Of a stretch of DNA of 64,000 nucleotides, positions 1 to 12,645 are shown piece by piece. Every line of letters starts with the position of its first letter. The first letter of the stretch is position 1. Under the pieces are notes generated by a model. It saw only the letters and a program-made list of their open reading frames with translations, ran no database searches and had not been told where the DNA came from. The DNA lies in the NCBI GenBank assembly GCA_026874595.1, contig CM049307.1:60274870-60338869 (forward strand), in the 5' to 3' direction. The position numbers and the translations under genes were made by a program. This DNA is from Sipunculus nudus (taxonomy: Eukaryota; Annelida; Sipuncula; Golfingiida; Sipunculidae).

Positions 1-204
1 TTGCATATATAATCAGTTCAACTATGTATACTATTGTTATGGTTTTTGGTAGGAATTAACAGAGTCAAAGTGTGTCTGTTAACGATAACAAAACAACGTA
101 AATAGGTCTGATTTTGCGCATGCGCCAAAAACCCCCAAACAAGGGCAAGAAAAATTAAGGATGAAACACAAGAGAAACTAGTTTGAGACGTGAACGGTCT
201 TGAT

Positions 205-330
205 GGTGAAGTTGCGCGGTACTGCCGCCAGGAGGCGTGTGCTATCCTTGTTTTGTGCTTCAGACTGCAGTCTGTTCAAGTGTATTTCTACTTGTTCACA
301 GGAGTAAACTGACATTTATATTTAACATAC
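205..330 (+). repeat. Dispersed repeat A, copy 1
   Basis: Shares gttgcgcggtactgccgcca, cgtgtgctat...tgttttgtgc and acttgttcacaggagtaaac with copies at 4.1, 11.8 and 62.2 kb and inside the array units. Confidence 0.65.
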
Positions 331-2329
331 CCGGTACCTAATATCCCTTGAATGTTCTAAGTAAATTATTTTTTTTTTAATTTTGAGAATATGTGCACGA
401 TCCTGTACAACAGACAAACCAACAAAGTTTAATACATAACCTCTGGCCTACCTACCATGAGGGGAAACGAAGATTTTTCTTTTGTTATTCCCTCTGGAAA
501 ATAATACTGGTCCACCCGATGTTTTATAATTGGTCAAAAAGAGCATTGCATGAAAGAATTCTCATTGGGGGGGGGGGGGGGGCGGGGGGGGGGGGGGGGC
601 TGGTTTCACAAAGTTTTTTGCCATCATCAGATATAATGGTATTGGGTACGAACCTAAAGAAGTGGCTTGATTCATACACCATGATTAAATGCTAAGAATA
701 CAGACAGTTAAATAGAGGACAAAACAGCACTGACACGCTTCAAATCAAACAAATTCCACCGAGTTAGGGTACATACACTTTTTTTTAAATACCTTTTCAA
801 GTGTAATCACGGGCTCTCACGCCACATGCAGGCGCTTCTGTATGAATGCATCCAAGCAATCTTTCCTTATTATTATGGCGTACACAGGTCATGTGTGCAT
901 GTGATAGCGTTCCGGCATCAAGGATTCAAGTGGACTTCTGCCAAAGTAAACACCCCGCTCCCTGCGAAATGCATGCCATAATAAGTCTTTTATTACCTCA
1001 GCTGTCTGTACAAATGTAAAGCTGGTTGGTTCGCTGTCATATCAAATGGAATATCAAACAATATCCGAATGATAAGGCCAAAACTATGACTGCGTCTCAG
1101 TCACAGCGTGCGTTATTGTAATCCCCCCCCCCCCCGAAAAGAAAATATTTTGATTTTAAGTAGAAATTTGCAAATTTTGAGCTCTTGCCGCTCAGACATG
1201 TTCTTAAAGGAAAATTATAATTTTTTTATAAAATATCTCTCTATTAATATGTGCTTATATTATCGAACATAACAAATGCATGCCGCAGTGAACTTATTTC
1301 AGGTTTACAAGGAGTTTTTTAATTGACCTCAATGGATGTTAACACAGAAGCTTCTAGAACCAGCGGTTATGATTTGTGCCTTGCTAACGGACGGCCGGGC
1401 GAACGACGGACAATTTAAGTGCCACACCTAAACACCAGTGATCAAGGCCCTGATCAAAACGGAAAACATCACCCCCCCCCCCCATCTGATGCGAGCAGAA
1501 TATAATTATTGTATAGAAGTACAGCAGATAATTGATAAAATAGTCCACTAAACATATAATAGTAGTCCTTCATCGCATAATTCACAGTCAATACCAATAG
1601 TACCATGAAGGTGTCAGACCCAACAGACGGTATGTGTATGATGACGGCTGTATAAAACACAAACACAGAACTAGTAGTCTCTATAGTTGATACTTCGAGG
1701 GAAGAACAGAAATCCTTAATATAATTTTAAAAAAACTTTGAAAGCCCACTATAGATCAAACATTTTTTTATGGAAGCAAGAGTTTTACCCATTTTTTTAT
1801 GAAAAGGTAACACCATCAGCATAAATGCATCTTGGTTTCAGGCCCTGTACAGCAAACGTAATACTCCAGTATTATCGGGCCTTGGATTTTCACTTAAAAA
1901 AATAAATAAAACAGCAATATAGCTCTTGAAGAAATCATCAACAATCATCATAATTAAGTCCTCTATGTTTTCTTTACACCAGGTGAAAACCGCTAACACT
2001 TCGTAAATTAAAAAAAAGTGCGTATAACGCTGACTCATCAAACTACCTTTGCGCAAGAACTGGGAGACATTTGACTCATTGTTCATGTTTAGTCCATTTA
2101 GATTCTTCCAGAAAACTTAAAGGGAGTTTTAAGTGTAGAACTCCCAATCTTCAACTGACAGCGCCAAAACATATAGAATCTTGCCTTATTAAATGAAGAT
2201 CCACCATTTGACAAAATCACGAAGTTTAACGATGCACTGACTCGTACTTATTTGCTGATATTTCCAAAAAGAATCACTGTGCCCCTAAACAACTGAAGCC
2301 CGCTAGTCTTGTTTTCTTTCTATACTTGA
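331..2329. other. Gene-free stretch
   Basis: No credible coding. Contains G/C runs at 567-600, 1123-1135 and 1471-1483 and the B repeat at 1290. The 100-codon frame at 393-695 is partly encoded by the G run and is rejected. Confidence 0.7.
1290..1425 (+). repeat. Dispersed repeat B, copy 1
   Basis: Pattern ttcaggtttacaaggagttt ... ttatgatttgtgccttgcta acggacgg, shared with other B copies. Confidence 0.55.
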
Positions 2330-2745
2330 CAGGTCTCTCAGTTCAATGATACACCTGCAACAATGGCCGTGACCTATTTTCTTTTATGGTTTCTCAATTA
2401 AGACGGAAAACCAAGACTCATCACCTCTTACCCCTCGACCGAGTTCCCCCAATACCCCTGATACATAAACTATTGTCTCACCTTAGCCATGAGGGCGATG
2501 AAGACGTATACTGACAATAGTGGAACAGCTATCTGGTCTTGCAACCTGCGGGGCGGGAGACCAAACTGCAAACATGTGCTAGATCAGCGCTGCACATGCG
2601 CAGTGGGTTGCACCTGGGTTTCGCTCAATAAACAGCAAGACCCGGGTCTTCTTTGGGCGGGCCTGATGAGAAAGAGTTCCCGTGTATTGGTCCTCGGCAC
2701 TAGCGCGGGGGTTATATACATGTGACGCCCTATTATGTCGTCTGT
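2330..2745 (+). repeat. Dispersed repeat C, copy 1
   Basis: Contains taaactattgtctcacctta, gacgtatactgacaatagtg, gcgctgcacatgcgcag and gggcgggcctgatgag, shared with copies at 27.75-28.24 and 55.87-56.30 kb, both inverted. The 78- and 131-codon frames here are not conserved as protein across the copies. Confidence 0.8.
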
Positions 2746-5700
2746 GAGTATCGGAGAGAGGTGGAATATACATATTTGTTTCGCTGTAATGCGTGTTTGG
2801 AGTTTACAGGCAAAATTCACACCCGGTTGAACTTCAGGACCGGATTTTGAGGCGGGGTCACTATTCGTCCGCGTAAACATTCTAGGAAATGGAATAAAAT
2901 ACACGCTTATGGCTGAAAAGCAGGGACAGAATTGCGTCCCGCAACGTTTTCCACAGTATACACTGCATTTTAAAGTCATGCATGAAGTCTACTGGTACTG
3001 ACACCTTGCATATACCTGGGCCAATGTGGTGACCCCGTTTGTCAGACCCGTGACTTTAGTTGGCAGGTTCTGGAAAATTCTCCAGAAATCCGGACACTAA
3101 TAAAAAGCCCTTTATAGGAAAGCGGTCTGTTGGCATATTGACAGTTGCCGTTCATAAATGGCTTTAATATTATACATATTTCGTCATCATCCATTTGTAA
3201 ATGGAGTGAATATTCGCAGAATCAACAATGGCTACAAAAGTTATCTAGAGCAGGACCTCTTATTTCGTCTTTCGAGGAGTTATTTATTCTGAGTGAAACT
3301 TAAGTATATGAAACACACAAGTCCAGATGTACCCCATATGAAATGAAAGCTATAGACAAGAGATTTTAATACCAGCAGACCTAAAATAACCGTCACTCAA
3401 ACACAGTTTATACTTTTATTTTCCTTGGAAAAGATAGGGGGTAGTACAGTATAACATCGAATATCCGAATGGGTTGAGTGACATAAAATGTGTTCGGATA
3501 ATTGAGGTTACGTATATGCGAGGTCTCATTTTTTTCAAGAATTATACTGCTAGTACGTTGCTAGGTACGTTGGGCATATCATTATCAACGTTCCATCAAT
3601 ATACTAATTCTTGCATAATGATACAGTAACGGTATTTCAGCAGACCATTTTTTATCATGTGTGCTAATCATGTATGTTATTCTTTTGTTCATAGATATAT
3701 GGATGATAAGGAATTGGTATGGGTGTGTCGTCTGTGAAAAAAGACTGAGTATCAACCATGAGGTGATTAGGGGCGTCATTACAGAGGGAATATGGGTATA
3801 TATCCCCCACTTTTTAAAGGGACATAATCAAGAGCTATATTATTCCTATTCTTACGCACAATCAGTTCAGTTTTGCTTTATACAAACGTTTCCAAGTAAA
3901 AACCATTCAAGCACACAATCTCATTTCCACGCATACGACTCTTTAACACCTTGTTATTGCCCTGCGTGATGGTAAACACAAATTGTTTACAATAACAAGG
4001 CCACGAGACCGGAGGTCCAATTTAGAGGGGCAACACGCGGTGTTTCAGTCAGCAGAACATGTATTACATTTTTTAGCCAAGTCAGTCAGGGCATCTCCTG
4101 ATTGTCACGTATTGTGGCTCCGCGCAGCACACGGCCCGACGCACTGTGTTTATGTTGACACATTCGATCGCGCCCGGTTCCCTGTTTTTTACACTCGTTT
4201 ACAGGAGTAAGCAAACGGTGTCAAGGCAATATTCTGGCAGGTACAGATTTATTTTAAAGGGAAGAAGCTATTATTCGTGTTAACTCAACATGCTTTATAG
4301 GTGATTGGACCCCTTTAACAAGGGGGGGGGGAGATAATGTAATCACCCCATCCTATATCCTCGTTATTCAGAGAATAATATTTATACATTGGAAGTGAAA
4401 TGTACTAGTAATTATAAATATATAGACTTTGGTTACATATCTAAAATTAATATGAAATATTATATATTTAAACCAGGTCTTAACCTTTGACTATCCCCCC
4501 CCCCCCCCCCCCCCCCCCCGTCTTCGAAAGTAAACTGACGCCACTGCCAGTGTACATGGTGTGTAAAACATTTTTGATACATCGATGGCAAGAAAAAACT
4601 TTGTTTTCGGTGACATTAACCGGAAAGAAGCGTTCCTGTAGATTGGCTGTAATCGAAGAAGATTCTCCAAAAACTATATTAATTATTATCTAGTATATAT
4701 CGCATAAATTACCTGTATGTTATACAACTCGTGAATGTTGTTCCGATTTATCTTTCATGATTATTAATTTTTAATGTGTGATGCTTTTGCATTTCTTCTG
4801 TATTGATATGTTGTGTGTTGATCTTCGCTTTGAGAAGCAAATAAAAAATAGAAACAACGAATTGTTTCTGAACATATATATTGGAACGTGATAACCAAGT
4901 TGACAAACAGAAGGAGAGTACTGTTGATTTTCTACTGATCGTTACTGGTCAAAAGTCTTAGATACACTACCGGGTGAGGGCCCCAACCTTTTACATACAT
5001 TGATATATCACATATACAGCCCCCTTCACCAATTAAGTTAGCAACAAACCTGTTAGCCTCTGGGTGACCCCAGCCAGACTACAGGGCGAGGCACCAGGAC
5101 ATGCAAGCTGGTCACTGTCAACTCGCAGCCAGCTGCCTGCTGTAATCAATTAAGTCCACTCATTTACCAGTGTATAAACACTTCACTGCTGTATAGGGTA
5201 TAAAATCATTATAATAAGAACCATAAAACTGTGTATTGGAACAAACATTTCTTTCTAGATGAAGCATATAATTGTGTTATTATGCTGGATTATTATTTTT
5301 CAGTAGAAATTAATTTCGGTGGCCGCTTATTTATACGTTGATAACACTTGATTAATAAACTGACCGGGCCCACTGATGAGGCATCTAATGGATGAGGCTA
5401 GCTGGCTCTAAAACGTTCGGATGCAGAGTCCCTTGTGTTTGGTTTTATTGTATATCCGGTGTCCCAATAAAAAACGCCCCACTTTTTTACTCGTTATATC
5501 TCGGTGGTTAATGTACCAGTGAGATAGAAATTTCTCATAGTGTAACATTTTGGTATTATTTACAAGCCTTAAAAATATCAAAGAAATCAGATGCATATTC
5601 GGGGATCGTAGTACTTTGAAATTTTCACCTTACCAACGGAAAGGCATCAATACAGGTTTGCCTTTCCACTAAAGATGCATCCTACCATCAAATCAACCTT

Positions 5701-6065
5701 TCAGTCACACTTCGCTCAGTGTTAACCTGATTCTGCAAACTTATATTCCATCATATACATGCACACTTGCATGCAAAAAGAACTAAATGTTTTCAATAAT
5801 AACACTGTTGTATCTGAAAAACGAGTGTCCATCGAAAAGAAAACAGGAAAATACAGGAGCTGATGGCCTAAATGCCGGAAAATATATGAAAATTATGGAC
5901 CATTTTTTAAAGCAAAATTTATATAGCAAACATTTTTAATAGCGGAAAAAAATCTAGATGTTTACCTTTTAAGCGGACTGATACAAAATGAAAATACCTT
6001 TCTTTGCACGTGTTTGCCTGTCTAACAATCCCCATATAATGCGATTATCCTCGAATTCTACATAA
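2746..6065. other. Gene-free stretch
   Basis: AT-rich DNA with repeat A at 4085, a G run at 4321 and a 25 bp C run at 4495-4519. No coding or strong repeat otherwise noticed. Confidence 0.65.
4085..4225 (+). repeat. Dispersed repeat A, copy 2 (diverged)
   Basis: Matches copy 1 mainly in the 3' part: cgcgcccggttccctg...tttacaggagtaagcaaac, with weaker similarity upstream. Confidence 0.45.
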
Positions 6066-6402
6066 GGCCGCGTGTCCACTTGTACGGATGCGGTGCGTGT
6101 GCGCTGCGGATACGTATGCGGATATTTTGTGCGTGTGTGTCCATTAGATACGTTTTTCGGTGCGTTTTTAGGTCTTTCACCCTCTTTCACCTCTACATAA
6201 TGGCACTTTCCGCACGCGTTTCCGCATGCGTTTCCGTACCCGCGGCTACATTGACCGGTTTTCAAAAAACGTATCCGTTTCCGCACGCCGCACGTATTTC
6301 GCACCGCATCAGTGGACACACTCCTTCATTATTCCATATGCGCGATTTAAAACGCGTCCGCATCCGCATCCGTATCCGTACCGCATAAGTGGACACGCAG
6401 CT
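6066..6402. mobile_element. ~337 bp GC-rich MITE with GTGTCCACTT termini
   Basis: Left end GCGTGTCCACTTGTACGGAT and right end ccgtaccgcataagtggaca are inverted repeats. The interior repeats gcggatacg/cgcatccg motifs and extra gtgtcca/tggacac copies near 6136 and 6311. It is much more GC- and CpG-rich than the flanks. No transposase. Confidence 0.7.
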
Positions 6403-8044
6403 TATCACAGAAAATTAAATGTCTGAGCTGGGCTGTATGTGAAATGGCACATGCATGTCACTTCCATGTCTGCCTCCAGGTGTTGGCATTTGTTGATCAA
6501 TTTCAGTCTAAAAATAACCTGTCTTGGTGTCACGTTTCCTTGTTATTTTCCAATTCGATTTGTTAAAATATATTGTAATACTGAAAGCAAATATGGGGTC
6601 TAGTCCATTACAAAAACATAAAACCGCAGGACGTAATCCGTTGGGTTTTCTCTTACTTCAGTCTCAAATTTACCTTTCCACGTATACGTGTTTAGTTTTT
6701 GGAATTCCGGAACAGTTGTAAAAAAAAATTCTCCAAATTCAGTAAGCATATAATATATTAAGCCAACCAAAGCAATAACAATTCACTGGGTCGATCGAAT
6801 ATTTTTTTCTAGGTAATTCGTAAGTATTTAAAAAATGTTAATAAGATAGACATCGGCTCTTGATCAAATTGAAAATTAAGCTAGTGTAAGTTAATAACAT
6901 ATTTTGGAATGACAGCGTAATTATCGGTCTCAAATTAGCCATTAAACTTGCATTATAACGAAACAACTATAAGTCTCATACAATGGGCATGGCTTTCACT
7001 GAGAAACATGTGCGGATTACAACGCAAATGTAAACGCAAATGCATAAAATACTGCCAAATTGGTACATGTATGTGTAGTTATATTCATAATGGACCAGAC
7101 AAAGTGAAGTTTCACAACTGTTGGAAGCACTGTTAGAGTACTAACGAACTGTTTTGACAAGTTAGATTCAAATTTCTAGGAGATTTAACGGGGTTTTAAA
7201 GCTCAGAACTCTCGGGTTTTATCGGTTACGATTTTGTGTCCTTACTGTCAGATGGACGAAAGAACGACGGACAAAAAAATCATATTTTGTAATACACAAA
7301 ATGATAAATGATAAAAAGTAAAATGCTACTTTATCTTTCGCGGCGGGGTTCCTGTTCGAGTCGCTGGCTTGAATTCAATTGACAAATCCCAATAGACTCT
7401 TAAGGCAGGAGACGGTCCCTAGGCGCAAAGTGCGTGCTCGTGGAAAAGGTCTGTCGCCCTTTGGATTACGTCACATGCATCCATACAGTGTCTGTAAAAT
7501 AAACGTGAATCAAGTCTTAATTATATAAATATTCATCTATTGTGACAGGTAAGACCACGGCCCAGACGTGCGGACGGGCCTTATTTAAATTTGAGATTTT
7601 AATCAATATCTGTCAATGAGTTATCGGCACCCACACAGTCTCTCAATTACAAGCCCTATTGATGTCCATCTCAGGTTGCAATTACTTCATACAGAATGGC
7701 AATCGAACTGGACGATGATATAAAGTGGAGGATTTTTATCTTATTAATTGGTTGGGGGTATTGGTTACTAAATACCAGCTACATTGTGCAGGGTATCGGT
7801 ACAATAGGTCACTCTGTCGACGGTCAAATGACACTTGGTTTTATCAAACTCATAAACGAAGGAATGTGGGACCCCCCCCCCCCCCCCCAACCACCCTATA
7901 ATACTAGACATTTCTTGGCACCGCAGGTGCCAGAGTATCCCAAGACATGGTAGCCCCTCCCCCCCTTTAAGAACAGACCCCCATTTTTAGCAGCATATAC
8001 TGACACTTGGCATATTTATTGTTTCTTCCATCTAACAATCCACA
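6403..8044. other. Gene-free stretch
   Basis: Only repeat B at 7175 and a C run at 7872-7888 stand out. Confidence 0.65.
7175..7275 (+). repeat. Dispersed repeat B, copy 2
   Basis: Aggagatttaacgg ... aaagctcagaactctcgggt ... gttacgattttgtgtcctta ctgtcagatggacg. Confidence 0.5.
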
Positions 8045-9860
8045 ATCCTGTTGAAGATGTTGGTCCTGTGACCTTGATCTTTTTAAAGATGTGTCCTGTG
8101 ACCTTGACCTTTGACCTCATGACCCCAAAATCAATTTGGGTCTTGCTTTTCCAATGGGACATATGCAAGTCAAGTTTGAAATCTATACATCAATAAAGCA
8201 GGAATTATCATCCAGAAACTATTTTTTTTTTACAGGTGGCTCCTGTGACCTTCACCTTTGACCTTGTGACCTCAAAATTGATAGTGTTCTTCCTCTCTTG
8301 GCAGGAGAACCATATGTGCAAGATGAAAGATCTGAGATGAAATGTTTGGCTGAAAATGCATCCACATCTTTTTAAAGATGTGTCCTGTGACCTTGACCTT
8401 TGACCTCATGACCCCAAAATCAATTTTGGTCTTGCTTTTTCAATGGGACCTATACAAGTCAAGTTTGAAAATCATACATCAATAAAAGCAGAAATTATCA
8501 TCCAGAAACTAATTTTTGGACAGATGGCTCCTGTGACCTTCACCTTTGACCTTGTGACCTCAAAATTGATAGGAGTTTTCCACTCTTGGCAGGTGAACTA
8601 TATGTGCAAGATGAAAGATCTGAGATGAATTGTTTGGCTGAAAATGCATCCACAATCTTTATAAAGGGGTTTCCTGTGACCTGACCTTTGACCTCATGAC
8701 CCCAAAATCAATTCGGGTCTTACTTTTCTAATGGGTCAAATACAAGTCAAGTTTGAAATCCATACATCAATTAAAGAAGGAATTATCATCCAGAAACTAA
8801 TTTTTGGACAGATGGCTCCTGTGACCTTCACCTTTGACCTTGTGACCTCAAAATTGATAGTGTTCTTCCTCTCTTGGCAGGTGAACTATATGTGCAAGAT
8901 GAAAGATCTGAGATGAAATGTTTGGCTGAAAATGCATCCACATCTTTTTAAAGATGTGTCCTGTGACCTTGACCTTTGACCTCATGACCCCAAAATCAAT
9001 TCGGGTCTTGCTTTTCCAATGGGTCAAATAAAAGTTAAGTTTGAAATCCATACATCAATAAAAGAAGGAATTACCATCCAGAAATTAATTTTTGGACAGA
9101 TAGCTCCTGTGGCCTTGACCTTTGACCTTGTGACCCCAAAATTTATATGGATTATCCACTATTGGCAAGTGAGTTTTATATTCAAGATGGAAGACCTGGG
9201 ATGAAAGTTTGGCTTAAATGCATCCACATCTTTTTAAAGATGTGTCCTGTGACCTTGACCTTTGACCTCATGACCCCAAAATCAATTTGGGTCTTGCTTT
9301 TCCAATGGGACATATACAAGTCAAGTTTGAAAACCATACATCAATAAAAGCAGGAATTATCATCCAAGAACTAATTTTTGGACAGATGGCTCCTGTGACC
9401 TTCACCTTTGACCTTGTGACCTCAAAACTGATAGGGGTCTTCCTCTATTGGCAGATGACTTATATGTGCAAGATGAAAGGTCTGAGATGAAATGTTTGGC
9501 TGAAAATGCATCCACAATCTTTTTAAAGATGTGTCCTGTGACCTTGACCTTTGACCTCATGACCCAAAAATCAATTGGAGATTTGCTTTTTCAATGGGAC
9601 ATATATAAGTCAAATTTGAAATCAATACATCAGTAAAAGTAGGAATTATCATCCAGAAACTAATTTTTGGACAGATAGCTCCTGTGGCCTTGACCTTTGA
9701 CCTTGTGACCCCGAAATTTATATGGATCATCCACTATTGGCAAGTGAGCTATATATTCAAGATGGAAGACCTGGGATGAAAGTTTGGCTTAAAATGCATC
9801 CACAGTATCTTTTAAAATGCCAGTCCAGTGACCTTTACCTTTGACCTCATGACCCTAGAA
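8045..9860 (+). repeat. ~289 bp tandem array rich in TGACCT half-sites
   Basis: The key string TGACCTTGACCTTTGACCT starts at 8099, 8388, 8964, 9250 and 9539, with diverged versions at 8677 and 9829, so the period is 286-290 bp over about six units. Each unit also carries a second related block, cctgtgaccttcacctttga, about 145 bp away, so the unit is itself an old dimer. Short open frames of 61-67 codons recur with the same period; they are by-products of the repeat, not genes. Identity between units is roughly 85-95% by eye. Confidence 0.9.
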
Positions 9861-9929
9861 CCTATAGGGTTCTTACTTTAGTGGTGGGCCATACACAAGT
9901 CATGTTTGAAATCCATATGGCTATCAACA

Positions 9930-10410
9930 CTGGAGATATCATAAGAAGTGTGTGATTTTCACCATATATGGCAATATTCAAGGTCAAGTCCACTCTCATA
10001 GGAAAGGTCATGACCCCAATATAAATATAAATCATGACATAACCCATGTCTATGTATATGCATAATATGAAAGAAATCTGTCCAATAGTTTTTGACTTAT
10101 AATACTCACAGTACTGTTAAGTGGCAATGATGGGGGTATTAAAAGGCACGAAAACAAGTAAAGGGCAAAAAAGTAAAGGTCGCGCCACAAGTTTCCGGTA
10201 CATGACAAAACTATCCAAGATCTTCGGTCAATTTGATTTTTGGATCAATCCATGTAAGATTTCTTGAGATCTTTAAGAATTTGTGTGATTTTCCCCCAAA
10301 TTGGACCTATTCAAGATCAAGGTCACTCTCCAAGTAAAGATCATGACCCCATTTTTACACATGTCAAGTTTGGTAAAGATCCGTAAAATATTTTTTGAGT
10401 TATCGCGTCC
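9930..10410 (+). repeat. Two diverged copies of a ~150 bp repeat beside the 289 bp array
   Basis: Segments at about 9945-10095 and 10280-10400 share tgtgtgattttc, attcaaggtcaa/attcaagatcaa, cactctc, aaggtcatgacccca/agatcatgacccca and a closing gaaa/ggtaaagat...agtt. They look like degraded relatives of a dispersed repeat. No coding is apparent. Confidence 0.55.
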
Positions 10411-10559
10411 AAACGAAATCTCTGCGGTGGCGGCGGCGAGACCGTCCTTAAACCATAGTATCCCGACTTTGTCTGGGGATATAATAAAAGGATTTTCAAT
10501 AAAACTTACCAATTTTGAGTTGCAGCCGCTCGGACATTTCTTTCAAGAAGGAAAAATCA

Positions 10560-10790
10560 TATAATTTCCTTTGTTATATAGTGCTTTAAATTGTTTAACA
10601 AAATAAATCTGTTATTATCATGCTTTTCCCTAATCATTTGACATTTTTATTGAAACATACCAAAAAAAATTAAAAATAAAAAAAACCGCCCACCTGCATT
10701 GATTTAAAAAAAGTGCCATAGAACCATACCTTTTTTTTATTTTGGCCTTATTGCAAATGCTTTCGTACCTTTAAAGAATAGCAAGCTTGG
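10560..10790 (+). repeat. Dispersed repeat G (cccgcccgcac family), copy 1
   Basis: Colinear with array segment 40585-40725: tttcctttgttatatagtgc, ctgttattatcatgcttttc, accgcccacctgcattgatt and aaagtgccatagaaccatac. Confidence 0.6.
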
Positions 10791-11137
10791 TCGTAGAATG
10801 CATACTTTCACGTTCGTACAAAACCTACAATAATTTGAGGATTATTGCGTGTTTCAAAAAAGCGTTTTCCCCACCGATTCACGTCCTCATGTCACCAAAT
10901 TCTATCCGCGGTTAGATTCTCACCAGAAGGCTGTCCTCGAAGTACTTTTTTCTTGTCCCTTGTCGAACCCTTATACTGGTTTATACGCCAGATTCTCGTA
11001 ACCCCTCAAGGGGGCTGCAATTTTGCATATATTCATTAAATCCCGGAAGTCACAAGTCGCATGTCAGTTTATGAATATACAGCTAAGTACAATAGCATGC
11101 AGTCACCATCAAGCTGCCTTCGGTTCATTCCTCGCTA

Positions 11138-11161
11138 CAAGGAGTTTATATAAACTCCTTG
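11138..11161. repeat. Perfect 24 bp palindrome
   Basis: CAAGGAGTTTAT followed by its exact reverse complement. Outer flanks (gctgccttcgg and cccaaaggcacg) are imperfect inverted repeats, so this may be the collapsed core of a small MITE (about 11110-11182). Confidence 0.8.
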
Positions 11162-11434
11162 CTCGCCCAAAGGCACGTCTTCTATAGTTTACCTATTTCA
11201 TTCATCTGATTCACGAACAGGTTGCCGTTTTCTTTTAATATGTAAAGAGTATTTTCAAAGCACGCAAATGTGTGTGTCTGTCTGTGAGGGTGTAAGTACT
11301 GTGTATACAGCCTCTGCCTACCATCACTGCACAGTTTCCTGTGTAAATGACTTACTTGCTTTACTTGACCATAGGGAAGATGTACTATTGGCGAATCAAT
11401 GTATTATGATGTTTCACTTTATATGGCTTATTTA

Positions 11435-11580
11435 AGGCCAGAAAAAGGTATGGTTCGACTCACTTTTTTTATCATAAATCAGTGCGGGCGGGCGGGGTTT
11501 TCTATAACCTTTTTTTGTATGTTTCGATAAAAATGTAATATGATCGGGGAAAAGCATGATGATTACATATTTTTTTTTTG
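11435..11580 (-). repeat. Dispersed repeat G, copy 2
   Basis: Inverted: ggccagaaaaaggtatggtt ... cagtgcgggcgggcgggg ... ggggaaaagcatgatg matches the reverse complement of the array segment. Confidence 0.6.
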
Positions 11581-11824
11581 CCTAATAGGTGTATTATCTC
11601 ACGCTACAAGTTCAATTTGGCGGATTACAACAGTTTCCCAGCAAAACCGCACACAGACTTATTCTCTCTCATCCACCTCCTTTATACGTTGTTATGGTTC
11701 TGTGTGCGAGTCCACGAGTGTCTTTTGATCAAAACAAGACTAGTTTTTCTTCTGACAACTCCCAAAGAAAGAGAACAAACTTGAAACATCAATACAGAAA
11801 CACGTTTGAATACCGTGCTACGGC

Positions 11825-11940
11825 ATTTTCATGTAAATTACGCGATGTAGCCATCAGATGGCGAACGCACGATATTTGTTTTGCGAAACTGTTCGCTCCT
11901 GGCGCAAGTTTATTTCCACTTTTGTACAGAAGTTAACCAA
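11825..11940 (+). repeat. Dispersed repeat A, copy 3
   Basis: Has gccatcagatggcgaacgca, tttgttttgcgaaactg and tatttccacttttgtacaga, in the order found at 205-330. Confidence 0.55.
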
Positions 11941-12350
11941 AACGATTTTGCTTGTACATACCAAAATATTTCAAGGGGGAAACACTACACTTCATGTTTA
12001 TTTAACATACCTGGTATGCGAGTACGTTCATCTTATGTTAATTGTTCGACTTCCTCAAAGAGCACCAGCATTAACAAAGAGCAAAATCACAATCCTTGTC
12101 AAATTTGACACATATAGCGAGATATTGCGAGCTCCTAATATTCATCTTGGGTTATAAACTACTATCATGGTTTTGAAAGATTGCTTAACAGAGAAATGTG
12201 TACACATCTAAAAAATATGCCTTCACATTCGCATGTTTTGGAGAACACACAAACGTTAAATATAAAAGTTAAGCCTCCTGTATAATGCAAACAGCACTTT
12301 CTGTTCTCGTCCTTTTCAAGGTTCACGTTATGCGGTGTGCATTAACAGAA

Positions 12351-12463
12351 ACGGATCCGGATGGGGGGGGGGGATGGGCTACGACCTGAAGACCTTAATT
12401 TTTTTAGGGTTTGTCAATAGTCCTGGTTGGACCCCTCCATTTCCTAAATCCTGGATCCGCCCT
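12351..12463 (-). mobile_element. CAGGGGCGGAT-type MITE, short inverted copy
   Basis: Right end reads cctaaatcctggatccgccc, the reverse complement of the start of the 35112 copy; left end is acggatccggat next to a G run. Interior contains ggttggacccctcc. Confidence 0.65.
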
Positions 12464-12606
12464 TGATTCATTACATTGATACGCGCTGTATTTTGTGAAA
12501 ATCCCCAAAGCACTATAGATTCACGGTGGAAATGGGTTGTATAGTAAAGGTATATATCAAGTTAGTGTATAAATGGTTAGTATTGTAGAGATTTAACTTA
12601 GTGACC

Positions 12607-12645
12607 ATGCTGTGATCACCAGGCTTTCAGCTGGTGTCACAGCAT
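12607..12645. repeat. Hairpin around a 15-16 bp inverted repeat
   Basis: ATGCTGTGATCACCAG pairs with CTGGTGTCACAGCAT with one bulged base and a short gctttcag loop. Confidence 0.75.

Noticed and set aside
2584-2979. 131-codon minus-strand frame
   Set aside because: Partly inside dispersed repeat C, and the frame is not kept in the other two copies.
8443-9490. Series of 61-67 codon frames with similar sequence
   Set aside because: They recur with the ~289 bp tandem period and are by-products of the repeat.
11589-11936. 115-codon plus-strand frame
   Set aside because: No domain; three overlapping frames are open here, and part of it is repeat A.
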